7,365 nucleotides of DNA from DATAYF01 sp036272735 (GCA_036272735.1 DATAYF010000134.1:1-7365); one strand, 5' to 3'; numbered from the stretch's first letter, positions 1-5,844 are shown. Notes: generated from the sequence alone by a model not told the origin. Made by a program: numbers and translations.

Positions 1-219
1 TAGCTACACCCTGCATGCAGATCTGATTGGCGCGAGGAATGTGACCATGAGAACGCTTCTGGTCTGGCATGACTGGATCAGGACGGGCACCTTGTCAAGG
101 TGCCCTGATACATCGGACAAAGAAGCCAAAGCAGTGCGGCGGCATCGGTATACTGAGTTGCGGTGGAGTCCGGTGGAGTCCAGATGCAAGCCTCCGGCTT
201 CTAGCCGGAGGTCATTGAC
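1..219 (+). mobile_element. Right end of an IS200/IS605-family element (partial)
   Basis: The window opens inside a tnpB reading frame and leaves the element near 219. The edge is placed after the hairpin at 191-211 (9-bp arms cctccggct/agccggagg, loop tct) and the following tcattgac (212-219). A short GC hairpin followed by a TTGAC-like pentamer is the usual look of the right end in this family, in which elements insert without target duplication. No left end, tnpA or target pentamer is visible, so the exact boundary is inferred. Host sequence with a promoter starts within about 20 nt. Confidence 0.6.
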
Positions 220-238
220 TATCATCTGGTTAAAATGA
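2..238 (+). CDS. tnpB: TnpB (IS605 OrfB) RNA-guided nuclease, C-terminal fragment
   Basis: The frame is open from the first full codon (position 2) to TGA at 236-238, giving the last 78 residues of a protein that begins outside the window. It starts SYTLHADLIGARNVTMRTL. This matches the end of the TnpB zinc ribbon and the RuvC-III motif (HAD-x2-AxN), whose Asp (residue 7 of the fragment) is a catalytic metal ligand. In this family TnpB is an RNA-guided DNA endonuclease that helps the element persist; it is not the transposase. The tail after the motif is Arg-rich and low in complexity, because this DNA also has to encode a structured RNA. The stop codon lies about 17 nt beyond the predicted element edge, so the last few residues appear to be encoded by host DNA. 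Most of the protein is not visible, so its activity cannot be judged. Confidence 0.8.
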   Translation, partial: SYTLHADLIGARNVTMRTLLVWHDWIRTGTLSRCPDTSDKEAKAVRRHRYTELRWSPVESRCKPPASSRRSLTIIWLK

Positions 239-240
239 TG
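78..240 (+). ncRNA. Putative omega RNA (reRNA) scaffold and guide at the tnpB 3' end
   Basis: TnpB guide RNAs normally overlap the 3' end of tnpB and run through the right end into flanking DNA, which supplies the guide. Here there is a perfect 9-bp hairpin at 85-105 (gggcacctt/aaggtgccc, loop gtc), which can be extended by cagg/cctg-like pairing around it. A second perfect 9-bp hairpin lies at 191-211. Both sit inside the tnpB frame, so the coding sequence is constrained by RNA structure. After tcattgac (212-219), the bases from about 220 to 240 would be the guide. The 5' end is not defined by the sequence, and the start given is only just outside the first stem. This rests on architecture and known family behaviour; there is no transcript evidence. 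Confidence 0.5.
161..180 (+). repeat. Perfect 10-bp tandem duplication within tnpB/omega RNA
   Basis: The decamer cggtggagtc occurs twice in immediate succession (161-170 and 171-180). As 10 is not a multiple of 3, a recent duplication would shift the tnpB frame downstream. The frame nevertheless stays open to 236, so the C-terminus after this point may differ from that of related elements. Confidence 0.8.
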
Positions 241-266
241 ACATCGTCCCTCTGTTGGTGTATAAT
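238..266 (+). promoter_or_regulatory. Sigma-70-type promoter for miaB
   Basis: A -35 box ATGACA (238-243, 5 of 6 to TTGACA), a 17-bp spacer and a perfect -10 TATAAT (261-266) lie 87 bp upstream of the miaB start. Transcription would begin near 273, giving an 80-nt leader. The -35 box shares its first base with the last base of the tnpB stop codon, so the IS element ends directly against this promoter. Confidence 0.65.
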
Positions 267-352
267 AACGTCCTTAGACTAGCAGGGATATAGTACCTAT
301 CCCATATACAGAGACGATGCACACTATTGACGCGTGAGGAGAGGCGCTTGCA

Positions 353-1855
353 ATGACCATTTCTAGTATTCCGCGTGGGAAATATCATATTTGGACCGTT
401 GGTTGTCAGATGAACCAGGCCGACTCCCAGCGTATACAAACCATTTTGGATGAGCTTGGTTGGGAAGAGGCGGAGATGGACCAGGCGAACCTCGTGGTTC
501 TCAATACGTGCAGCGTGCGCCAGGCTCCCGAAGAAAAGGCTCACAACCTGCTGGCACAACTCAAATATGCCAAGGGTGAGCGTAGTGACCTGCTGGTGGC
601 CCTCATGGGCTGCATGATCGGCAATCAAAAGACTATTGACACCCTCAGCCAGCGCTACCCCCATATCGATCTGTTCATGAAGGTCGAGCAGGCCGATATT
701 CTGCCGCGCTTCCTCGAAGAACGCTGGACCCCCGTCTCTGGCGCTGGCTGCCTCGATGTCGATTTTATGCCCGACGAGATGCTGGTGCCCAACGAACTGC
801 CCTCAACCAGTGTTGAGCAGCCCATTCTGCCCACTGTTGCCACTTCTTTCAATCGCTCAGGCAAGCGCACAGTGCTGCCGATGGCGATTACCCCCAAACC
901 TGGCGAGCGTATCGCGCACTATCCCACCAAAATCGAGCACACTGCCAGCCCAACGGCCTGGTTGCCCATCGTGCTTGGTTGTAATAAGGTCTGCACCTAT
1001 TGTATCGTGCCGTATCGCCGAGGTCGCGAGCGCAGCCGCCCGATAGATGAACTGGTTGCGGAGGCGCGTGAACTTGTCGTCAAAGGGACACGCGAACTGA
1101 CGTTGCTTGGTCAGACGGTTGAAGCCTATGGTCTCGACTTGCCCGATAAACCCGACCTGGCCGACCTGATGACCGGCTTGAGCGCCATCGAGGGGCTGGA
1201 CCGCATTCGTTTTATGACTTCCTATCCTCGTCATATGACCGATAGTATGCTGGCTCGTATGGCCCATTTACCGAAGGTCTGTGAGCATCTCAACATCCCT
1301 GTGCAGTCTGGCGATAACGCCACGCTGAAACGCATGAAGCGTGGCTATACCATTGAGGAGTACTGTGAGCGCATCGAGCGCGTGCGCGAATTGTGGCCGG
1401 GCATCTCGCTTTCAACCGACATCATCGTTGGATTCTGTGGCGAAACCGAAGAGGAGTTCCAGCACACACTCGATCTGTTGCGCAAGATTCGCTTCGATGT
1501 GGTGCACGTCGCGGCATACTCGGTACGTCCCGGCACCGTTGCCGCGCGCTGGGAAGATGATGTGCCGCTGGCGGAGAAGAAACGCCGCCTGCATGCTCTG
1601 GAAGATGTGCAGGCGGAAATCGCCTACGAACTGAATCAACCCTTTGTCGGCAGAGTGGAAGAAGTGCTGATCGAAGACGCCAATATGAACCATGGGTTGG
1701 CACAGTGGAAAGGTCGCAATCGTACCAACAAGCTGGTCTTCCTGCCGCAATCCGAGTCCGGTGAGGGTCAGCAGATCAAAATTGGCGACATGGCGCAGGT
1801 GCGTATTGAGAAGGCGACGTCCTGGACCTTGCAAGGTTGCGTTGTTGCTGTATAA
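353..1855 (+). CDS. miaB: MiaB, tRNA-2-methylthio-N6-dimethylallyladenosine (ms2i6A37) synthase
   Basis: This 500-residue radical-SAM methylthiotransferase adds a methylthio group to i6A at tRNA position 37. The N-terminal UPF0004 domain has the three auxiliary-cluster cysteines C18 (TVGCQMNQADS), C53 (NTCSVR) and C87 (MGC). The radical-SAM cluster motif is C210-x3-C214-x2-C217. Further MiaB-type motifs are NIPVQSGD and DIIVGFCGETEEEF, and a TRAM RNA-binding domain covers about 430-498. These motifs favour MiaB over RimO or MtaB. The start is ATG 353, with GAGGAGAGG at 336-344 and 8 nt spacing. Two oddities stand out: the linker between C87 and C210 is about 50 residues longer than in E. coli MiaB (extra segment roughly 128-202), and C362 occupies the position that is usually Pro in the VGFPGET motif. 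It is probably driven by the promoter at 238-266. Confidence 0.93.
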   Translation: MTISSIPRGKYHIWTVGCQMNQADSQRIQTILDELGWEEAEMDQANLVVLNTCSVRQAPEEKAHNLLAQLKYAKGERSDLLVALMGCMIGNQKTIDTLSQRYPHIDLFMKVEQADILPRFLEERWTPVSGAGCLDVDFMPDEMLVPNELPSTSVEQPILPTVATSFNRSGKRTVLPMAITPKPGERIAHYPTKIEHTASPTAWLPIVLGCNKVCTYCIVPYRRGRERSRPIDELVAEARELVVKGTRELTLLGQTVEAYGLDLPDKPDLADLMTGLSAIEGLDRIRFMTSYPRHMTDSMLARMAHLPKVCEHLNIPVQSGDNATLKRMKRGYTIEEYCERIERVRELWPGISLSTDIIVGFCGETEEEFQHTLDLLRKIRFDVVHVAAYSVRPGTVAARWEDDVPLAEKKRRLHALEDVQAEIAYELNQPFVGRVEEVLIEDANMNHGLAQWKGRNRTNKLVFLPQSESGEGQQIKIGDMAQVRIEKATSWTLQGCVVAV

Positions 1856-1856
1856 T
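1829..1856 (+). promoter_or_regulatory. Candidate promoter inside the miaB 3' end for the TPR gene
   Basis: TTGCAA (1829-1834, 4 of 6 to TTGACA), a 16-bp spacer and TATAAT (1851-1856) overlap the miaB stop codon. The -10 context (tgtataataa) is the same as at the upstream miaB promoter. It would start an mRNA near 1863, about 42 nt before the TPR gene. The TPR gene could instead be read through from miaB. Confidence 0.4.
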
Positions 1857-1891
1857 AAGCAGGCTATTAACAAACACTTCCCGCTGAAGAT

Positions 1892-1899
1892 GGAGGAGG
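1892..1899 (+). promoter_or_regulatory. Strong ribosome binding site that fixes the TPR start
   Basis: GGAGGAGG lies 5 nt before ATG 1905. The frame is open farther upstream to 1692, inside miaB, but only the ATG at 1905 has a ribosome site and begins a folded-protein-like sequence. Confidence 0.85.
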
Positions 1900-1904
1900 C
1901 TACA

Positions 1905-2729
1905 ATGACGCAAACGCTTTCGACCGAAGAGAAAGCTCGTTTAAAAAAGCAGTGGACAGACCTGGCCATCAAGCAAGCTCAGGAAGGCCAATGGGAAGAG
2001 GCCGTGACCACTAACAGAAATATCCTCAATCTCTTCCCGACCGAAACCGATGCCTTAAATCGCTTAGGCAAGGCGTATAGCGAACTGGGCATGTATGTTG
2101 AGGCTCAGGAAGCTTATTCGCAAACCTTAAAGATTAAACCGGATAATAATATCGCCAAGAAGAACCTGGAACGCCTGGCGTTGATCCTGGAATCGGTTGA
2201 TCACACATCCTCTGTACGCTCGGTTACTGGAGAACGCCTGGACACTAATCTCTACATTGACGAGACTGGCAAAACAGGAATCACCGAATTGCTCGGCCTG
2301 GCTCCTGCTGCTATCCTGGCAAAGGTGAGCATCGGGGATAAAATACAATTACACGTCAGCGGTCATACACTGTATGCGCAAACCCTTGCCGGTGAAACGA
2401 TTGGGCAGCTTGAACCCCGCCTGAGCAACCGGCTCGTCAGGTTTATCGAAGGGGGTAATCGTTACGCGGCGGCTGTGATAGCTATGGAACCTGGTCTTGT
2501 GCGCATCCGTATCCGCGAAACCTATCAGCATCCGAGTCTGTTTGGTCAGGTCAGCTTCCCCTCTCAGGGCAGTGGCGACACCTTCCGTTCATACATCAAA
2601 GGGACGCTGTTGCGGGATCGTGAGGATGAGGATGAATTGGGCAACGATGACGAGTACTACGACGGAGGCGATGATGGCGACGATGTGGCCGACGTCGAGA
2701 CCGAAGGCGAATTTGAGTCCGAAGAGTAA
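1905..2729 (+). CDS. TPR protein with central beta-type domain and hyper-acidic tail
   Basis: The product has 274 residues. Two tetratricopeptide repeats are visible at about 14-47 and 48-81 (WTDLAIKQAQEGQWEEAV; ALNRLGKAYSELGMYVEAQ), ending in the typical L-x-I-x-P-D-N. TPRs are protein-binding scaffolds. Residues about 105-230 form a separate, probably beta-rich domain with a GETIGQLEPRLSNRLVRFIE segment that weakly recalls HIRAN-type domains; this is only an impression. The last 40 residues (235-274) contain 21 Asp/Glu and no Lys, so the tail should be disordered and strongly negative. There is no signal peptide or membrane segment, so it is likely cytoplasmic. It follows miaB by 49 bp on the same strand and precedes a gene for a highly basic microprotein. 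The substrate and role are unknown. Confidence 0.85.
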   Translation: MTQTLSTEEKARLKKQWTDLAIKQAQEGQWEEAVTTNRNILNLFPTETDALNRLGKAYSELGMYVEAQEAYSQTLKIKPDNNIAKKNLERLALILESVDHTSSVRSVTGERLDTNLYIDETGKTGITELLGLAPAAILAKVSIGDKIQLHVSGHTLYAQTLAGETIGQLEPRLSNRLVRFIEGGNRYAAAVIAMEPGLVRIRIRETYQHPSLFGQVSFPSQGSGDTFRSYIKGTLLRDREDEDELGNDDEYYDGGDDGDDVADVETEGEFESEE

Positions 2730-2737
2730 AATCTGAG

Positions 2738-2818
2738 TGGGGTCTAGGGGCTGCCGCCCCTGGTGGGGTATGGGGTGCCCCCATTTTCCTTTGTCCCTGC
2801 CGCCGAAGGCGGCGAAAA
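2738..2818. repeat. Cluster of three GC-rich hairpins, possible dispersed intergenic repeat
   Basis: Three perfect short hairpins lie within 70 bp: aggggc/gcccct (2746-2751 and 2756-2761), atgggg/ccccat (2770-2775 and 2779-2784) and gccgcc/ggcggc (2799-2804 and 2808-2813). They are separated by G-rich runs of the gtggggt type. Such modular stems are common in REP-like intergenic repeats, but copy number cannot be judged from one window. Confidence 0.5.
2770..2793 (+). terminator. Intrinsic-terminator-like hairpin after the TPR gene
   Basis: A perfect 6-bp stem (atgggg/ccccat, loop tgc) runs directly into a T-rich tract, ttttccttt, beginning with the last stem base. It is 41 bp after the TPR stop. 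The stem is short and the T tract is interrupted by two C, so termination may be partial. Confidence 0.45.
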
Positions 2819-2864
2819 ACCTGCATACAGCGTCAAAAAAATATTTGAAAGGAACACAATCATC

Positions 2865-2987
2865 ATGAACAAAACAAAAAAAGTTGCCTGGCATAAACAC
2901 CTGGCGAAAGCAAAAAAATTGAGAGATCGACAAAAACTTGCTCAAAAAAGTGGTACTTCCGCGCCTGTTGCCTCGGGTCGCCGCTAG
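2865..2987 (+). CDS. Very basic 40-residue microprotein
   Basis: The sequence starts MNKTKKVAWHKHLAKAKKLR and ends ASGRR. It has 9 Lys and 4 Arg against a single Asp, for a net charge of about +12 before counting two His. Residues 3-28 could form a basic amphipathic helix; the rest (SGTSAPVASG) looks flexible. AAAGGA at 2848-2853 precedes ATG 2865 by 11 nt, slightly long but acceptable. The frame stays open upstream, but that part reads through the hairpin cluster and is unlikely to be translated. The composition fits a small ribosome-associated or nucleic-acid-binding protein, and there is a loose resemblance to bacterial COX24/AURKAIP1-type basic peptides. I cannot assign it to a family. 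It sits 39 bp before the pucR-like gene and could share its transcript. Confidence 0.6.
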   Translation: MNKTKKVAWHKHLAKAKKLRDRQKLAQKSGTSAPVASGRR

Positions 2988-3026
2988 TCCATCAACCTTC
3001 TCTGTAAAACAGACAACGAGTGAGTC

Positions 3027-4664
3027 ATGAGCAGTGTACCCGTAACTCCGTCGTCAGCCTCGGTTCGTAATATCCTTACGTTGCTCGCCTCGCGCGATGC
3101 ACAACTGGTGGCTGGCGCGGGAGGCTTAGAGCATCGGGTAACCTGGGCGTGCCGTATGCGTGTGCGTTTGCCTGCTTTCGATATCCTACAGGGTGGAGAA
3201 ATTGCTCTGCTCACTCTTGCACAATTGCGTCGCCTCGATGAAACGTTGCCTCATCTGCTCAGAACGTTGCAGAAAGCTGGAGTTGCCGCCGTCGCTGTGT
3301 CTGCCCCTTCCGTGTCTGCCCTGGATATCGAGTCCTGTACAGTGGCCGAGCAACTTCATCTTCCGTTGATCTGGCTGCCTGCTGGCGCTTCCCTTGAAGA
3401 AATTGAACGGGAAGTGATTTATTTTGTGGTCAATTTCCGTAACGAGGTTGACCGTAAAGCCACCGAAATTGCGCAGCATCTGATGGAACTAAGTGTGCAG
3501 GGTGCTGGCGTGCGCGGTGTGTGCGAGTACCTCGCCAATAGCCGCGAGAAGTGGGTGCTCGTGCAAGATGCCGATTACAGTGTCCGCCTCCAATCGGCTC
3601 CGGTGCGTGCTGATGTTCTCTTACTGCCCGTTCCGCTTACGGACGATTGGTTTCATCGCCAGGGTCTCAATCGCGTGGTTGAGCCAATCATGATGCGGCA
3701 CGAGGTCGTTGGCTACCTTTCCCTGGTTGGCAACGAGAGCGACTTTGACTACCTTGAGCGTATCATTTTAGCGAAGGCGACCCCCATCCTCGCGTTGGAG
3801 TTTGCCCGTGAGCGTGAGCGCAGCGAAGTCGAGGGCCGCTATCAAGCTGAGGCGTTTAACGATATCCTGCAAGGCAATTATCAGCAGCCCGTAGAGATGT
3901 TGGCGCGCGCGCGCCTGCTTGGTTACGATCTAGGTTCGCCGCAAGCGGTGGTCATCTTTGAGGTTTCAGCGAGCGAAGCTGAGGGGCTAGATGAGAACGT
4001 GGCACCGACCTATTGGAGTAAGCGGGTGCGCGATGAATTGTTGCGTGTCTGGCCCTCCTGCTGGGTTTTGGGCGAGTCGCGCCGTGTGATCGCTTTGCTG
4101 CCATTCCCCGCGCTTGAAGATGGCGAAGAGAACGAGCAAGAGTGTGAAAATCTCATTTTTGCGCGGCTCGAACGCGTCTTTGTGCGCTTGGTTCCTCAAC
4201 AAAACAACGGTGCACATCACGTGTTCTACTCGTGTGGTGTTGGTCGTGTTGCGCAAGACCTGGCTGGTGTGCCACAGTCATTCCGCGAGGCGCAACAGGC
4301 GTTGGAGATTGGTCGCCGCCTCTTTGGCGAGGGGCAGATACATTCGTTTGCGCGCCTGGGCGTCTATCGTCTTTTGTTCTATCTCGATGGTCAGGACGAA
4401 CTCAGCAACTTTTATACTGAGACGCTTAGCCCGTTGCTCACGAACGATACCCGCAGCGACGGCACATTGATTGAGACACTTGAAAGCTTCTTCCGCTGTA
4501 ATGGCAATTTGAGCGAGACGGCGCGGGCGATGCACCTGCACCGTAATTCTCTGCTCTATCGTCTGGATCGCATCGAGTCCTTGCTCGGTCGATCGCTGGC
4601 AGATGCGGAGCTACGTCTTAGCCTGCAAATTGCGCTCAAAATTCACCATTTACGCAAGCGGTAA
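3027..4664 (+). CDS. PucR/CdaR-family transcriptional regulator
   Basis: The product has 545 residues with the three-part plan of PucR proteins. An N-terminal PucR ligand/sensor domain spans about 10-130 (SVRNILTLLASRDAQLVAG; GGEIALLTLAQLRRL). A GAF-like or connecting region covers about 140-265, followed by a CdaR GGDEF-like region at about 275-430 (starting near FNDILQGNYQQPVEMLARAR). A C-terminal PucR helix-turn-helix spans 483-541, where ETLESFF, GNLSETARAMHLHRNSLLYRL and RIESLLG are the hallmark segments. Members control purine, sugar-acid or amino-acid catabolism, usually for genes beside them. Here no catabolic gene or transporter is adjacent, so the effector and target are unknown. 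ATG 3027 has only a weak GAGTGAG ribosome site, although the start agrees with domain length. The 3' end overlaps the minus-strand sua5 gene by 15 bp. Confidence 0.88.
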   Translation: MSSVPVTPSSASVRNILTLLASRDAQLVAGAGGLEHRVTWACRMRVRLPAFDILQGGEIALLTLAQLRRLDETLPHLLRTLQKAGVAAVAVSAPSVSALDIESCTVAEQLHLPLIWLPAGASLEEIEREVIYFVVNFRNEVDRKATEIAQHLMELSVQGAGVRGVCEYLANSREKWVLVQDADYSVRLQSAPVRADVLLLPVPLTDDWFHRQGLNRVVEPIMMRHEVVGYLSLVGNESDFDYLERIILAKATPILALEFARERERSEVEGRYQAEAFNDILQGNYQQPVEMLARARLLGYDLGSPQAVVIFEVSASEAEGLDENVAPTYWSKRVRDELLRVWPSCWVLGESRRVIALLPFPALEDGEENEQECENLIFARLERVFVRLVPQQNNGAHHVFYSCGVGRVAQDLAGVPQSFREAQQALEIGRRLFGEGQIHSFARLGVYRLLFYLDGQDELSNFYTETLSPLLTNDTRSDGTLIETLESFFRCNGNLSETARAMHLHRNSLLYRLDRIESLLGRSLADAELRLSLQIALKIHHLRKR

Positions 4665-5723
4665 GCGCAGAACTTTTCCGCCGGTGGCTTTCAATAAGCG
4701 GTCACGTAGTGCCAGCCCAATCCCCTGTTCACTGAAATTGCGGCACAATATCACCTCAACTTCCGCATCCTCCAGGACGCGTAGGCCTGCGTAGAGTCGT
4801 GCCGCGGCCTGTTCTGGCGCATTCCCGAGCGCATAGATGTGTGCGCCACTGCCTTGAAAGCTGGCTACGTCCTCGTCTGCTATAAGGATGCCAACGCGTT
4901 GCCCTGTTGCCTGGCGTCTCTGTACCTCCGCCTGCATGGTATTGCGCATCTCTTCGGGCGTGCCTTCCACGAGAAATGCTGGTACCCGTGGCGAATAATG
5001 GGTGAGCATCTGTCCCGGCGCTTTCTGGGTTGCGTTATCATTATGCGTGATGGTGCGCTGCTCGGGAGACATAATTGTCGGCAAGATGACGCGTAGCGCT
5101 TCCAGGCTCACACCACCGGGCCGTAGTATCGTGGGTGTCGGGCCACTCAGGTCTACGATGGTTGATTCGACTCCGACGGTGCAGGGTCCGCCATCGAGGA
5201 TCAGCGCGACGCGTCCCATGAGGTCCGCTAACGCGTGCTGTGCGGTGGTGGGGCTGATATGCATGAAGCGGTTCGCGCTCGGTGCGGCGATGGGTAAAGC
5301 TGCCGCGCGAATCAATGCTTGCGCGACGGGATGGCTGGGCATGCGCACCGCGACGCTATCCAGTCCCGCCGTGATGAGCCGGGGCACGCGTGCGCTGGCT
5401 GGCAGCACCATCGTCAACGGTCCGGGCCAGAAGCTGTGTGCAAGTTTGCGAGCGGCGTCTGGAAAATCGGTCACCAGTACTTCCAGACTGGCGAGATCGG
5501 CGATATGCGCGATCAAAGGGTCGCTGTATGGGCGTTCCTTCGCGGCAAATATTTGTTCCACTGCTGTGGTCTGTAGCGCGTTCGTACCCAGTCCATACAC
5601 CGTTTCGGTAGGGAAAATCACCAGTTCGCCCGCTCGTAGTAAGCTCGCGGCCTCTTCGATTATCGCGGCATCCGGCCTCTGTGCATCGACGTGCACGACC
5701 CGTGTCTGTTTATGTTGCACCAT
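4650..5723 (-). CDS. sua5: Sua5-type L-threonylcarbamoyladenylate synthase
   Basis: This 357-residue enzyme of the YrdC/Sua5 family makes threonylcarbamoyl-AMP from threonine, bicarbonate and ATP. That is the first step of t6A formation at position 37 of ANN-decoding tRNAs; TsaD with its partners completes the pathway. The YrdC domain (about 15-210) shows PTETVYGLG (38-46), K62-x-R64 in KERPYSDPL, PGPLT (100-104), PSAN (148-151), GVEST (184-188) and RPGG (201-204). The linker PGQMLTHYSPR (236-246) and the C-terminal Sua5 domain (about 247-357) mark the long form rather than short TsaC. The start codon is ATG at 5721-5723, with AGGAGT at 5735-5740 upstream. The gene is convergent with the pucR-like gene and its last five codons overlap it. 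Confidence 0.93.
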   Translation of the reverse strand: MVQHKQTRVVHVDAQRPDAAIIEEAASLLRAGELVIFPTETVYGLGTNALQTTAVEQIFAAKERPYSDPLIAHIADLASLEVLVTDFPDAARKLAHSFWPGPLTMVLPASARVPRLITAGLDSVAVRMPSHPVAQALIRAAALPIAAPSANRFMHISPTTAQHALADLMGRVALILDGGPCTVGVESTIVDLSGPTPTILRPGGVSLEALRVILPTIMSPEQRTITHNDNATQKAPGQMLTHYSPRVPAFLVEGTPEEMRNTMQAEVQRRQATGQRVGILIADEDVASFQGSGAHIYALGNAPEQAAARLYAGLRVLEDAEVEVILCRNFSEQGIGLALRDRLLKATGGKVLRLPLA

Positions 5724-5745
5724 GACTCTTGTTTACTCCTACCTG

Positions 5746-5754
5746 AGTATATCA
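5746..5754 (-). promoter_or_regulatory. Weak candidate extended -10 for sua5
   Basis: On the minus strand this reads TGaTATACT, an extended -10 form with no clear -35. It lies so close to the sua5 ribosome site (5735-5740) that the mRNA would begin at or within that site, which lowers confidence. The phased A-tract repeat at 5771-5800 lies just upstream. Confidence 0.25.
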
Positions 5755-5770
5755 CCTGCGGGAACGACCC

Positions 5771-5800
5771 CCAAAATCCACCAAAATCTATCAAAAGCCA
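5771..5800. repeat. Three 10-bp repeats with phased A-tracts between divergent genes
   Basis: Units ccaaaatcca, ccaaaatcta and tcaaaagcca follow each other without gaps. Each has an AAAA tract exactly 10 bp from the next (5773, 5783 and 5793), which is close to one helical turn. This is either intrinsically curved DNA or a set of direct-repeat protein sites. It lies between sua5 (minus) and the secreted-protein gene (plus), in the upstream region of both. Confidence 0.6.
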
Positions 5801-5844
5801 GTTGAATTTAACGTGCTGATAAAACACAAATAATGATTTTCATG

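Noticed and set aside
230..664. 144-residue minus-strand open frame over the miaB promoter and 5' end
   Set aside because: It overlaps the conserved N-terminal MiaB motifs and the promoter and has no family resemblance.
353..1855. Assignment of the methylthiotransferase as RimO or MtaB
   Set aside because: TVGCQMNQADS, NTCSVR and NIPVQSGD-x-LKRMKRGYT fit MiaB better; the enlarged linker is not a RimO feature that I know of.
1692..1904. Upstream extension of the TPR frame into miaB
   Set aside because: This part is Arg-rich shadow translation of the MiaB TRAM region; GGAGGAGG right before ATG 1905 fixes the start.
1412..1972. 186-residue minus-strand open frame over the miaB 3' end and the TPR start
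   Set aside because: It crosses two well-supported plus-strand genes, shows no recognisable motif and has no ribosome site. Treated as a shadow frame.
2763..2864. Longer start for the basic microprotein
   Set aside because: The extension would translate the terminator-like hairpins and lacks a ribosome site; ATG 2865 has AAAGGA upstream and a sensible composition.
3902..3913. Palindrome ggcgcgcgcgcc
   Set aside because: It is a CG alternation inside the pucR-like coding sequence, explained by Ala/Arg codons; there is no sign of a regulatory role.
5002..5805. 267-residue plus-strand open frame opposite sua5
   Set aside because: It lies antisense to a clearly recognisable Sua5 gene, has no domain signature and an unnatural Ala/Ser/Arg composition. 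It is a shadow of the GC-skewed codons of the real gene.
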